Origin: Parasulfuritortus cantonensis
Lineage (GTDB): Bacteria; Pseudomonadota; Gammaproteobacteria; Burkholderiales; Thiobacillaceae
Reading direction: 5' to 3'
Length of the DNA: 52,922 bases
Assembly (NCBI RefSeq): GCF_004337445.1
Contig: NZ_SJZB01000026.1
Location: forward strand, 1-52,922
Below the pieces are notes generated by a model that saw only the letters and a program-made list of their open reading frames with translations, made no database searches and was not told the DNA's origin. Made by a program: the position numbers and the translations under genes. Positions 30,984 through 38,645 of this stretch are shown here, in pieces; the stretch's first letter is position 1, and every line of letters starts with the position of its first letter.

Positions 30984-31065
30984 GGCCGGCCTTCCCGCCG
31001 CCAGCCCGCACAGGGCAGGCCGGCAACGCGCCGAAGGCCGGATCGATGTCGATAGCGTAACGCAT
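30976..31065 (-). CDS. Possible 29-codon leader peptide before the DUF2325 gene
   Basis: A very short open frame (MRYAIDIDPAFGALPACP and so on) starts at 31065 behind a strong ribosome binding site (CAGGAGCAATCATC) and ends 8 bases inside the start of the DUF2325 gene. It may act as a translational coupler or leader. There is no homology evidence that the peptide itself is functional. Confidence 0.4.
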   Translation of the reverse strand: MRYAIDIDPAFGALPACPVRAGGGKAGHV

Positions 31066-31101
31066 GATGATTGCTCCTGATGGCCGCCGTCGGGCCAAGG
31101 T

Positions 31102-32418
31102 TCAGAAGGCCGCCTTGGCCCGCAGACCAAGTACGGTGACGTCGTCCAGACCACGGTCGCCGGCCGGGTTGGCGATGCGCTGGAAATCCGCCGTCAGCGC
31201 CAATTGTTCGTTGATCTGCCAGGCGTAATAGACCTCGAACGGCCGTTCGGCGCCGGACAGGCCGGACTCCGCGCTGCTTTCCAGCCAGCCGTAGGCCACT
31301 CCCAAACGGTCCGCGGCGCGGCCCCAAAGGGTGCCGCTCACCTGGACGCCGACGGTGACGGCGCGGTCAAACAACAGATTGCCTCGCGTGGAGTGGCCAT
31401 AGCGGGCGAACACGGTGGCGTGCCCGCTGATCTGCTGGTCGGCCGACAGGCCCCAGCCACTGTGCCGTTCCGTCGTACCGGTGAAAGCGTCCTCGGCCTG
31501 GCCGTTGTTCCAGGCGTACAGGCGGTAAGTCCCTGGCAGACCGGCCAGGGGCCGACCAGCGTATTCCACCTGGCCGATGACGAACGGCTTGTGGAAGCTG
31601 TCGTGGTAATCGGCACCCCCGCCCGCCCCGAACACGGCGAGCGAAGCCGCAAGGTGTCGGCCGCCCTCGACCTCGCCGCCGTAGGCCAGGCGCAGGCCCG
31701 GACTGGCGCCATGTTCGCCGACCCCGATATCGCCGCCGGCGTCGAGCAGCGGGTTATGGATGAAGGCCAGGTTGAGGAACTGCTCCGACTCATCGTCGGC
31801 GACGTTGTTGGCGTCGAAGAACCCGAACGGGTCGATCTTGCCGAGGGTGAGTTCGACGCGGCCGGACTCGCCGCTGCCGGTACCGGTCGGCAGGTCGAGC
31901 TGATACCAGGCCTGCAGCAACACCGGTTGATTGAAGTTGAAGGCGGTCGCATTGGCCGTGGCGAAGGTGCCGACGTCTACGCCGTCGCCGTCGCCGGCAC
32001 GCAGATGGGCGAACAACCGGCCCTCCGCGGTGCCCACGTTGCCGGCCGGCAGTTCCACCTCGAGGTCGGCGCGGCTGCTCAGCTGACTGGTGGCGCCGCT
32101 GCCGCCCCGGCTGTTCTGCGCCACCATGAGCAGCGACCCGCCGATGCTGGCGCCAGCCAGCGCCGCCACCGGTTCCGGCCGATCGCCCAGGACGGCCACC
32201 TTGCCTTCGATCGCCTCGACGCGATCCGCGAGCCTGGCGGCACGCCCGCTATGGTCTTGTTCAAGCGCGGCCTCGAGCTTCCGGTTGGCCGCCTCCAATT
32301 GGGCGACGCGATCGCTCAGCCGCTGCATCTCCCGCAGCACTTCTTCGTTGTCCTGCGCCTGGGCCGGCGCCGCAAACAGTCCGGCCAGGGCCAAGACCAG
32401 CGCTTTGCTCTTGTACAT
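31102..32418 (-). CDS. Iron-regulated outer-membrane porin, OprB/carbohydrate-porin-like
   Basis: A 438-residue porin with a signal peptide (ALVLALAGLFAAPAQA), a coiled-coil segment (about residues 25-65), and a beta-barrel ending in AKAAF. Motifs such as LGKIDPFGFFDANNVADDE and WGLSADQQISGHATVFARYG are typical of the OprB-type carbohydrate-selective porins. The ATG at 32418 (AGGGAATGCGG spacing) is preferred over the in-frame ATG at 32424. Its position behind a Fur-like hemP promoter suggests induction under iron limitation; what it transports is unknown. Confidence 0.8.
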   Translation of the reverse strand: MYKSKALVLALAGLFAAPAQAQDNEEVLREMQRLSDRVAQLEAANRKLEAALEQDHSGRAARLADRVEAIEGKVAVLGDRPEPVAALAGASIGGSLLMVAQNSRGGSGATSQLSSRADLEVELPAGNVGTAEGRLFAHLRAGDGDGVDVGTFATANATAFNFNQPVLLQAWYQLDLPTGTGSGESGRVELTLGKIDPFGFFDANNVADDESEQFLNLAFIHNPLLDAGGDIGVGEHGASPGLRLAYGGEVEGGRHLAASLAVFGAGGGADYHDSFHKPFVIGQVEYAGRPLAGLPGTYRLYAWNNGQAEDAFTGTTERHSGWGLSADQQISGHATVFARYGHSTRGNLLFDRAVTVGVQVSGTLWGRAADRLGVAYGWLESSAESGLSGAERPFEVYYAWQINEQLALTADFQRIANPAGDRGLDDVTVLGLRAKAAF

Positions 32419-32430
32419 CCGCATTCCCTT

Positions 32431-32467
32431 CAGTAGCCAATAAGTGAATCTTTCCGGCTGGCTACTG
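32431..32467. other. Nine-bp hairpin between hemP and the porin
   Basis: CAGTAGCCA and TGGCTACTG form a perfect 9-bp stem with a 19-base loop in the 77-base gap, just upstream of the porin's ribosome binding site on the minus strand. It could protect or attenuate the mRNA or control porin translation. No T-run follows. Confidence 0.5.
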
Positions 32468-32495
32468 GGGCATCGGCCCGTTGGCTTGCGTGTCT

Positions 32496-32663
32496 TTACT
32501 TGGTCAGGATGAGCTTGCCGCTGCGGGTCTGGCGCAGTTGGTAATGCTCGCCCCGGAACTCGATGATCAGGACCCGGCGCCCCTGGAACAGGGCTTCCGC
32601 CTGGATCACGCCGTCGTGCTGCAATGGCTCCGGCGGCACATCCGGCGTCGCGTCATGGGTCAT
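32496..32663 (-). CDS. hemP: HemP-like small protein, copy 2
   Basis: A 55-residue HemP with the conserved second half AEALFQGRRVLIIEFRGEHY and QLRQTRSGKLILTK. The ATG at 32663, preceded by AAGGAAACG, is preferred over an in-frame ATG at 32678. It is the first gene behind the strong double Fur-like promoter at 32685 and precedes the porin, so it probably leads an iron-responsive operon that runs at least to the porin. Confidence 0.87.
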   Translation of the reverse strand: MTHDATPDVPPEPLQHDGVIQAEALFQGRRVLIIEFRGEHYQLRQTRSGKLILTK

Positions 32664-32684
32664 CGTTTCCTTCGTCATGGGCCC

Positions 32685-32714
32685 ATACTAAATGAGAATT
32701 ATTATTCTTTGCAA
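32685..32714 (-). promoter_or_regulatory. hemP promoter with Fur-like box
   Basis: On the minus strand TTGCAA (32714-32709) and TAGTAT (32690-32685) are separated by 18 bases. The spacer AGAATAATAATTCTCATT is a Fur-box-like sequence made of repeated AATAAT/TCTCAT elements. Placement over the spacer would block polymerase when Fur is iron-loaded. Confidence 0.7.
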
Positions 32715-32715
32715 G

Positions 32716-32736
32716 AGTAATGATAATAATTCTCGT
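32716..32736. promoter_or_regulatory. Second Fur-like box upstream of hemP
   Basis: GTAATGATAATAATTCTCGT is a second AT-rich Fur-box-like stretch abutting the -35 region. Two adjacent boxes suggest cooperative or wrapped Fur binding and tight control of the hemP-porin run. Confidence 0.6.
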
Positions 32737-32996
32737 TTGTTGTTTTCGATCCAAGGGCCACTTCCAAGCCGGGACCCGACAACTTGCCAGCCGCCCAGTG
32801 AACCGCGCCGTTTCCGGACACCACCACGCTCGGCCCGGCTGCCCTGGAACGCAGGCGGCCACCGGTCCTCGGCACCGGTCGGCTGGGCCTGTCGCGACCG
32901 GCATCTGCGCGACCGACTCCTGGCGGGTAGCCCTCCGGCACCCGGCGTCGCCACGCGGTCCGCCAGGGTTGACGGAACAATGGTCGGCGCATACAG

Positions 32997-33012
32997 TAGA
33001 ACGATCGTTCTA
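32997..33012. promoter_or_regulatory. TetR operator, autoregulatory
   Basis: TAGAACGATCGTTCTA is a perfect 16-bp palindrome ending 11 bases before the TetR start codon. An almost identical palindrome lies at 33621 in front of the next gene. TetR-family repressors typically bind such palindromes at their own and target promoters. Confidence 0.8.
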
Positions 33013-33023
33013 ATATTCGCGCC

Positions 33024-33605
33024 ATGTCCGCCCCCATTCGCGATACGACCACGCAACTGGTCCTCGACGCCGCCCTCACGCTCTTCACGGAGAAGGGCTA
33101 TTTCGCCACGTCGGTGCACGACATCAGTCGCCAAGCCGGCGTCAGCATCGGCTCGATCTACCATCACTTCGGCGACAAGGTCGGCATCGCCCGGGCACTG
33201 TACGTCCAGCTCGGCCGCCGCATGGAGGACGTGATCCTGGCGGTGATGCGGCGCCATGCGACGGCTCGGGAACGGGCGCGCGAGTTGATCGTGCGGTTGT
33301 TCGAGCTCACCGAGCGGGAACCGCGCGCCATGGCCTTCATGCTCTATGCCAGGCACCGCGAATTCCTACCCAACGAGCCCCCCGTGTGCTCGTCGCGCCC
33401 GTTCGTGCTCATGCGCGAGATCGTCCAGGACGGGATCGCCAACGGGGAAATCCGCGCGATGGACCTGAAGGTGGCCGCCACCTGCCTGTTCGGCGGCCCG
33501 ATCCGCATGATCACCGCGCGCCTGGACGGGCTGCTCGATGGCCCGCTGGCCGGCTATCTGGATGAGGTCTGGACCTGCGCATGGCGCTCGGTGCAGGCCG
33601 GGTAA
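33024..33605 (+). CDS. TetR/AcrR family transcriptional regulator
   Basis: A 193-residue repressor with the TetR helix-turn-helix at the N-terminus (about residues 10-55: LDAALTLFTEKGYFATSVHD, then ISRQAGVSIGSIYHHFGDK) and a ligand-binding domain with little conservation. Matching palindromes precede its own gene and the following Cys-rich gene, so it probably autoregulates and controls that small operon. The inducer is unknown. Confidence 0.9.
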   Translation: MSAPIRDTTTQLVLDAALTLFTEKGYFATSVHDISRQAGVSIGSIYHHFGDKVGIARALYVQLGRRMEDVILAVMRRHATARERARELIVRLFELTEREPRAMAFMLYARHREFLPNEPPVCSSRPFVLMREIVQDGIANGEIRAMDLKVAATCLFGGPIRMITARLDGLLDGPLAGYLDEVWTCAWRSVQAG

Positions 33606-33620
33606 TTTTTTTCCAACCAC

Positions 33621-33636
33621 TAGAACGACCGTTCTA
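33621..33636. promoter_or_regulatory. Second TetR operator, before the Cys-rich gene
   Basis: TAGAACGACCGTTCTA differs from the site at 32997 by one base and lies 18 bases upstream of the start of the 33655 gene. Two copies bracket the tetR gene, strongly suggesting control of both promoters by the same repressor. Confidence 0.75.
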
Positions 33637-33654
33637 CTCCCAAGGAGACTCTCT

Positions 33655-33888
33655 ATGCCCCCGCTCCCCGAACAGCTCGCCGATTACTGTCCCGGCTGCG
33701 TCTACTACCCTCCCAACCTGCCGCGCCACGCCTATGCGGACTGCGATTGGACCATGCTGCAGGCGCTCAGCTGTGCGTTCGAGCATGTTCCCGGCGATCC
33801 GGACTGCCAGGCCACGCGCAAGACCAGCTGCAGTCTGCTCGACCTCGCCGCCATGCCCCTGGCCGCCGGGACAAGGAGCGCGAAATGA
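33655..33888 (+). CDS. Cys-rich small protein, TetR target
   Basis: A 77-residue protein with five cysteines in an unusual arrangement (YCPGCVYYPPN, ADCDW, LSCAF, GDPDC and KTSCS), so it may coordinate a metal or form disulfides. It starts behind a good site (CAAGGAGACTCTCT) and its last codons overlap the start of the DsrE-like gene (ATGA). No family was recognised. Confidence 0.65.
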   Translation: MPPLPEQLADYCPGCVYYPPNLPRHAYADCDWTMLQALSCAFEHVPGDPDCQATRKTSCSLLDLAAMPLAAGTRSAK

Positions 33889-34379
33889 ATTGGCTGCTCG
33901 CCCCCCTGCTCGCCCTCGGCCTGCTGTTTTCGCCCGCCATGGCAGCCGCAGAACCGTTCGACGATAGCGATGCGCTGCATGGTCTCAAGGAAGGCAAGGG
34001 CTTGTTTCTGATCGACTTCGCCGACCCGCGCAAGACCGCCTTCTATCTCGACATCATCAAGGGCACCTACCAGGGCATGCGGCGCCAGCGGGTGAAGCCG
34101 GACTTCGTGATCGTCTATATCGGACCAACGGTACGATTTCTCACCCGGCGCCCGGAAGCGGAACTGGAAATGGAACAGGGCGATACGCTCAAGGCGATCG
34201 CCGACAACGTCGAGGCGCTCAGGCAACTGGGGATCAGGCAGGAGATATGCTCGATCGCCACCCGGGTGTTCCACGTCGACAACGGGACCGTCCTACCCGG
34301 CCTCAAGCTGATCGGCGACGGCTTCATCTCGGTCATCGGCTACCAGAGCCAGGGCTACAAGCTCGTACCGCTTTATTGA
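33885..34379 (+). CDS. Exported DsrE-family-like protein
   Basis: A 164-residue protein with a signal peptide (MNWLLAPLLALGLLFSPAMA) and an alpha/beta core resembling DsrE-type domains: GLFLIDFADPRKTAFYLDII, KPDFVIVYIGPTVRFL and ALRQLGIRQEICSIA. The single Cys in QEIC is where DsrE-like domains place a sulfur-carrying cysteine, but the alignment is by eye. It is coupled to the Cys-rich gene and under the same TetR operator. A role in sulfur or redox chemistry in the periplasm is possible in a sulfur-oxidiser; this is inference. Confidence 0.6.
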   Translation: MNWLLAPLLALGLLFSPAMAAAEPFDDSDALHGLKEGKGLFLIDFADPRKTAFYLDIIKGTYQGMRRQRVKPDFVIVYIGPTVRFLTRRPEAELEMEQGDTLKAIADNVEALRQLGIRQEICSIATRVFHVDNGTVLPGLKLIGDGFISVIGYQSQGYKLVPLY

Positions 34380-34493
34380 CGGGCGCCCTCCAGCGGCGGG
34401 CGGCGGCGCGACGGCAACGCGAAACGGCAGCCGGAACAGCGCGACCGCCCGGTGAGCGGATACAATTTATTTTTTTCGAATTCGACCCGCACC

Positions 34494-36158
34494 ATGGCCC
34501 AGTACGTGATGTCCATGCTCCGCGTGAGCAAGATCGTTCCCCCGAAACGCCAGATCATCAAGGACATCTCGCTGTCCTTCTTCCCCGGCGCGAAGATCGG
34601 GCTGCTCGGCCTGAACGGCGCCGGCAAGTCCACCGTGTTGAAGATCATGGCCGGCGCGGACAAGGACTACGACGGCGAGGTCCAGTGGCTGTCCGGCATC
34701 TCCATTGGCTATCTGCCCCAGGAACCGGCCCTGGATCCGGACAAGACTGTGCGCGACGAGGTGGAGGCCGGCCTGGGCGAGGTGATGCAGGCCCAGCAGA
34801 AGTTGGAAGAGGTCTACGCCGCCTACGCCGAGCCGGATGCCGACTTCGACAAGCTGGCCGAGGAGCAGGCCCGTCTCGAAGCGATCATCGCCGCCTCAGG
34901 CAGCGACGCGGAACACCAGATGGAGATCGCCGCCGACGCCCTGCGCCTGCCGGCCTGGGACGCGGTGATCAGGAACCTGTCCGGCGGCGAGAAGCGCCGG
35001 GTCGCCCTGTGCAAGCTGTTGCTGCAGAAGCCCGACATGCTCCTGCTCGACGAGCCGACCAACCACCTCGACGCCGAGTCCGTGGACTGGCTGGAGCAGT
35101 TCCTGGTCCGCTTCCCGGGTACCGTGGTGGCGGTCACCCACGACCGCTATTTCCTGGACAACGCCGCCGAGTGGATCCTGGAACTGGACCGCGGCCAGGG
35201 CATCCCCTGGAAGGGTAACTACTCCTCCTGGCTGGAACAGAAGGAGGATCGCCTGGAGAAGGAATCGAAGCAGATCGACGCCCACATGAAGGCCATGAAG
35301 CAGGAACTGGAGTGGGTGCGCCAGAACCCGAAGGCGCGCCAAGCCAAATCCAAGGCCCGCCTGGCCCGCTTCGAGGAGATGAACAGCTTCGAATACCAGA
35401 AACGCAACGAGACCCAGGAAATCTTCATACCGCCGGGCGAGCGCCTGGGCGACAAAGTGATCGAGTTCGACGGCGTCTCCAAGTCGTTCGGCGACCGCCT
35501 CCTGATCGACGACCTGAGCTTCCAGATTCCGCCCGGCGCCATCGTCGGCATCATCGGCCCGAACGGCGCCGGCAAGTCGACCCTGTTCAAGATGATCCAG
35601 GGCAAGGAACAGCCGGACGCGGGCACCATCGCCATCGGCGAGACGGTGAAGATGTCCTCGGTCGACCAATCGCGCGAAGGTCTGGAGAACGACAAGAGCG
35701 TGTTCGATGCCGTCGCCCACGGTGCCGACATCCTCACCGTCGGCAAGTTCGAGATGCCCAGCCGGGCCTACCTGGGCCGCTTCAACTTCAAGGGCGCCGA
35801 CCAGGGCAAGATCGTCGGCAACCTGTCCGGCGGCGAGCGCGGCCGCCTGCACCTGGCCAAGACCCTGATCCAGGGCGGCAACGTCCTGTTGCTCGACGAA
35901 CCCTCCAACGACCTCGACGTCGAAACCCTGCGGGCGCTGGAAGATGCGTTGCTGGAATTCGCCGGCTGCGTCCTGGTGATCAGCCACGACCGCTGGTTCC
36001 TGGACCGCATCGCTACCCACATCCTGGCCTGCGAGGGGGATTCCCATTGGGAATTCTTCGCCGGCAACTACCAGGAATACGAGGCCGACAAGAAGCGCCG
36101 CCTGGGTGAGGAAGGTGCCAAACCGAAACGAATCCGCTACAAGCCGATCAGTCGCTGA
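34494..36158 (+). CDS. ettA: ABC-F ATPase, EttA-type translational throttle
   Basis: A 554-residue soluble protein with two ABC ATPase domains: the first has GLNGAGKST and LSGGEKRR, the second GPNGAGKST and LSGGERGR, with DEPTNHLD and DEPSNDLD Walker B motifs and a charged P-site linker between them (LEQKEDRLEKESKQID and following). EttA binds the ribosomal E site and regulates the first elongation step according to ATP/ADP level. Length and the opening MAQYVMSMLRVSKIVPPKR match the EttA subgroup. The start at 34494 is inside a longer open frame and follows an AT-rich promoter-like stretch (TACAAT at 34461). Confidence 0.95.
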   Translation: MAQYVMSMLRVSKIVPPKRQIIKDISLSFFPGAKIGLLGLNGAGKSTVLKIMAGADKDYDGEVQWLSGISIGYLPQEPALDPDKTVRDEVEAGLGEVMQAQQKLEEVYAAYAEPDADFDKLAEEQARLEAIIAASGSDAEHQMEIAADALRLPAWDAVIRNLSGGEKRRVALCKLLLQKPDMLLLDEPTNHLDAESVDWLEQFLVRFPGTVVAVTHDRYFLDNAAEWILELDRGQGIPWKGNYSSWLEQKEDRLEKESKQIDAHMKAMKQELEWVRQNPKARQAKSKARLARFEEMNSFEYQKRNETQEIFIPPGERLGDKVIEFDGVSKSFGDRLLIDDLSFQIPPGAIVGIIGPNGAGKSTLFKMIQGKEQPDAGTIAIGETVKMSSVDQSREGLENDKSVFDAVAHGADILTVGKFEMPSRAYLGRFNFKGADQGKIVGNLSGGERGRLHLAKTLIQGGNVLLLDEPSNDLDVETLRALEDALLEFAGCVLVISHDRWFLDRIATHILACEGDSHWEFFAGNYQEYEADKKRRLGEEGAKPKRIRYKPISR

Positions 36159-36215
36159 AACGGCGCCGGCCCCTGTCGAAACCGACCCGAGGCCGGGTAC
36201 AATGGCCGCCTGCAT

Positions 36216-36234
36216 GCCGGGCCGGACGCCCGGC
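36216..36234 (+). terminator. G/C hairpin after ettA
   Basis: GCCGGGC and GCCCGGC form a 7-bp stem with a 5-base loop about 60 bases after the ettA stop. No T-run follows, so termination is doubtful. The remaining 200 bases to the next gene hold no recognisable feature. Confidence 0.3.
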
Positions 36235-36429
36235 CCGGTTGGTATCGCCGAACAACAACAACCTTGCCGATACCGAGCACATCCGGCGCGCCGTAGCCGC
36301 CCGCGTGGCCCTGGCGTCGGTGTGCCCTCCTGTCACTACCCGGTTGCCCCGCGGCCCGATCGGCGCCTTGCCGCCGAGGTCCCCTGCGACCTTTGTATCG
36401 TTGAACCCACAACCTACCGTCAGCACGCC

Positions 36430-37299
36430 ATGATTCGTTTCATCTTCTTATCGTTGCTCGCCATGCCGGTTTTCTCGGTCCCGGCCCAGGCGGGCGAATC
36501 CGAGGTGGTCGACGCCTGGTGCGACTACCTCGGCAACCGGCTGCGCAGCGTCTCCGCGGACGCCTGCCATGCCCAGAACTTCGTCGCCGCCGAGGTACGT
36601 ACGCCGCAAGGGAATCCCCTGGTCACGCGTGACATCCCGGCGGCCGGGCAAGCGGGCACGGAGGCGAAGCGGATTCTCGTCATCGGCGGTATCCACGGCG
36701 ACGAGTTGACCTCCATCTCGGTCGTGTTCCGCTGGCTCGACTGGCTCGGACAAGCCGACGCAGCTACCTATCAATGGCGGGTGATCCCGGTCGCCAACCC
36801 CGACGGCCTAATGGCCAAGCCGTCCACCCGGGTCAACGCCAACGGCGTCGATCTCAATCGCAACTTCCAGACTCCGGACTGGGACCGCGATGCGCAGGAC
36901 TACTGGGTCAAGCGGACCCGGCGCGACCCGCGCCGCTACCCGGGCAAGAGCGCGGGTTCCGAGGCGGAGACACGCTGGCTGCAGGACCAGATCGCCGATT
37001 ACCGGCCCGACCTGATCATCAGCGTACACGCCCCCTACAACCTGCTCGACTACGACGGCCCGGTACCCGAGCCGATGCGTTTCGGCCGCCTCTCGCTCAA
37101 CCGCCTGGGCGTCTACCCGGGTTCCATGGGCAACTACGCCGGCGTCTTCAAGCAGATACCGGTCATCACCATCGAGCTGCCCAACGCCACCTCCATGCCC
37201 AGCCAACGCGACCAGCAGGCGATGTGGGAGGACATGCTCAAGTGGGTGCGCCACAACATCAAGGACCTCGCGGTCCCGGGGCCGACCGCAAAGCGCTGA
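36430..37299 (+). CDS. Exported M14 zinc peptidase (MpaA/succinylglutamate desuccinylase-like)
   Basis: A 289-residue metallopeptidase. A signal peptide (MIRFIFLSLLAMPVFSVPAQA) is followed by the zinc-binding HxxE in GGIHGDELTS, substrate-binding residues in NANGVDLNRNF, the third zinc ligand in ISVHAPYN and the catalytic Glu in ITIELPNA. This is the M14 family arrangement of MpaA, which trims murein peptides, and of the aspartoacylase-like group. The signal peptide makes a periplasmic murein role plausible; the exact substrate is not determined. Confidence 0.85.
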   Translation: MIRFIFLSLLAMPVFSVPAQAGESEVVDAWCDYLGNRLRSVSADACHAQNFVAAEVRTPQGNPLVTRDIPAAGQAGTEAKRILVIGGIHGDELTSISVVFRWLDWLGQADAATYQWRVIPVANPDGLMAKPSTRVNANGVDLNRNFQTPDWDRDAQDYWVKRTRRDPRRYPGKSAGSEAETRWLQDQIADYRPDLIISVHAPYNLLDYDGPVPEPMRFGRLSLNRLGVYPGSMGNYAGVFKQIPVITIELPNATSMPSQRDQQAMWEDMLKWVRHNIKDLAVPGPTAKR

Positions 37300-37325
37300 G
37301 CGGCCCCGAGCGGCCGGCCGGTGCC

Positions 37326-38564
37326 TCAATCGAGTAGGTGCGAAGCCATGCCGTCGGCCAGCTTGGGCTCGAACCAGGTCGACTTGGGCGGCATGACCTG
37401 ATTGGCATCGGCCACCGCCATCAAGTGTTCCATGTGAGTCGGATGCAGCGAGAAGGCAACCGCCATCTCGCCGGAGTCGACCCGCTTTTCCAACTCGGCC
37501 AGGCCCCGGATGCCGCCCACGAAATCGATGCGCTTGTCGCGGCGGGGATCGTCGATGCCCAGGATGGGCGAGATCAGGTGGTTCTGGAGCAGGCTGACGT
37601 CGAGGCGCGCGACGGGATCGGCCGGAACCAGGCTGGGATGGACGTGCAGTTTGCGCCAGCGGCCGTTCAGGTAGAGGCCGAATTCGCGCGGCTGGGCCGG
37701 GCTAACCGGGCCGTCGGCGGGCTCGATGGTGAAGCTCTCCGCCACGCGCTTGAGGAACTCGTCCTCGCTCAGGCCGTTCAGGTCCTTGATGACGCGGTTG
37801 TAGTCGAGGATCTTCATCTGGTGGTCGGGAAAGATCACGGCCAGGAAATAATTGTAGGACTCGTCCCCGGTATGGGCCGGGTTGGCGGCCTTGCGCGCCG
37901 CACACACCCGGCTCGCCGCCGCGGAACGGTGGTGGCCGTCGGCGATGTAGAGGGCCGGCATGGCGTCGAACAGCGCAGTCAGGCGCGCCACGCTGGCGGC
38001 CTCGGTGATCTGCCACAGGGTATGCCGCACGCCGGTCTCCGAGGTGGCGTCGGCATCGGCCGCGTTCTGGCTCGCGGCGGCCAGGATGGCGTCCACTTCC
38101 GGGGCGTGCGGATAGGCGAGCAGCACCGGACCGGTCTGGGCGTTCAGGGCCTCGACCTGGCGTACCCGGTCGTCTTCCTTGTCGGGGCGCGTGAATTCGT
38201 GCTTGCGGATGCGATTCGTATCGTAGTCGGCGACGCTGGCGGCGGCGACGATGCCGGTCTGGACGTGCTCGCCCATGATCAGCCGGTAGGCATAGTAGGC
38301 CGGCGCCGCGTCCTGCTTGAGGACGCCGGCATCGAGCATGCGGCGCAGGTTCTCGGCGGCCTTGGCATACACCTCCGGGGCATAGGGGTCGGTGCCGCGC
38401 GGCAGGTCGATTTCCGGCTTCGAGATGTGCAGGAAGGTCCACGGCCGGCCTTCCGCCAAGGCCCTCGCCTCCTCCGTGTTGAGCACGTCATAGGGCGGCG
38501 CGATCACTTCCTGGGCACGACCGGAGGCAGGGCGGAGAGCGGCGAACGGGCGGACGAGAGGCAT
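37326..38564 (-). CDS. DUF1015 family protein
   Basis: A 412-residue protein of the widespread DUF1015 family. Landmarks are the opening MPLVRPFAALRP, APPYDVLNTEEARALAEG, the segment HEFTRPDKEDDRV, and YIADGHHRSAAA with its conserved Gly-His-His-Arg. Some relatives act as ADP- or ATP-dependent serine kinases (SerK/SbnI-like), but this has not been shown for most bacterial members. The start at 38564 has AGGAAACATCAG before the ATG. It is convergent with the M14 gene and divergent from the BrkB-like gene across 81 bases. Confidence 0.88.
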   Translation of the reverse strand: MPLVRPFAALRPASGRAQEVIAPPYDVLNTEEARALAEGRPWTFLHISKPEIDLPRGTDPYAPEVYAKAAENLRRMLDAGVLKQDAAPAYYAYRLIMGEHVQTGIVAAASVADYDTNRIRKHEFTRPDKEDDRVRQVEALNAQTGPVLLAYPHAPEVDAILAAASQNAADADATSETGVRHTLWQITEAASVARLTALFDAMPALYIADGHHRSAAASRVCAARKAANPAHTGDESYNYFLAVIFPDHQMKILDYNRVIKDLNGLSEDEFLKRVAESFTIEPADGPVSPAQPREFGLYLNGRWRKLHVHPSLVPADPVARLDVSLLQNHLISPILGIDDPRRDKRIDFVGGIRGLAELEKRVDSGEMAVAFSLHPTHMEHLMAVADANQVMPPKSTWFEPKLADGMASHLLD

Positions 38565-38645
38565 CTGATGTTTCCTGCTGGTGACTGAATCCAGCCATTT
38601 TACTCGCCTTGCGCGACGCTCAGTTTTTCGGGACATAATCCGGCC

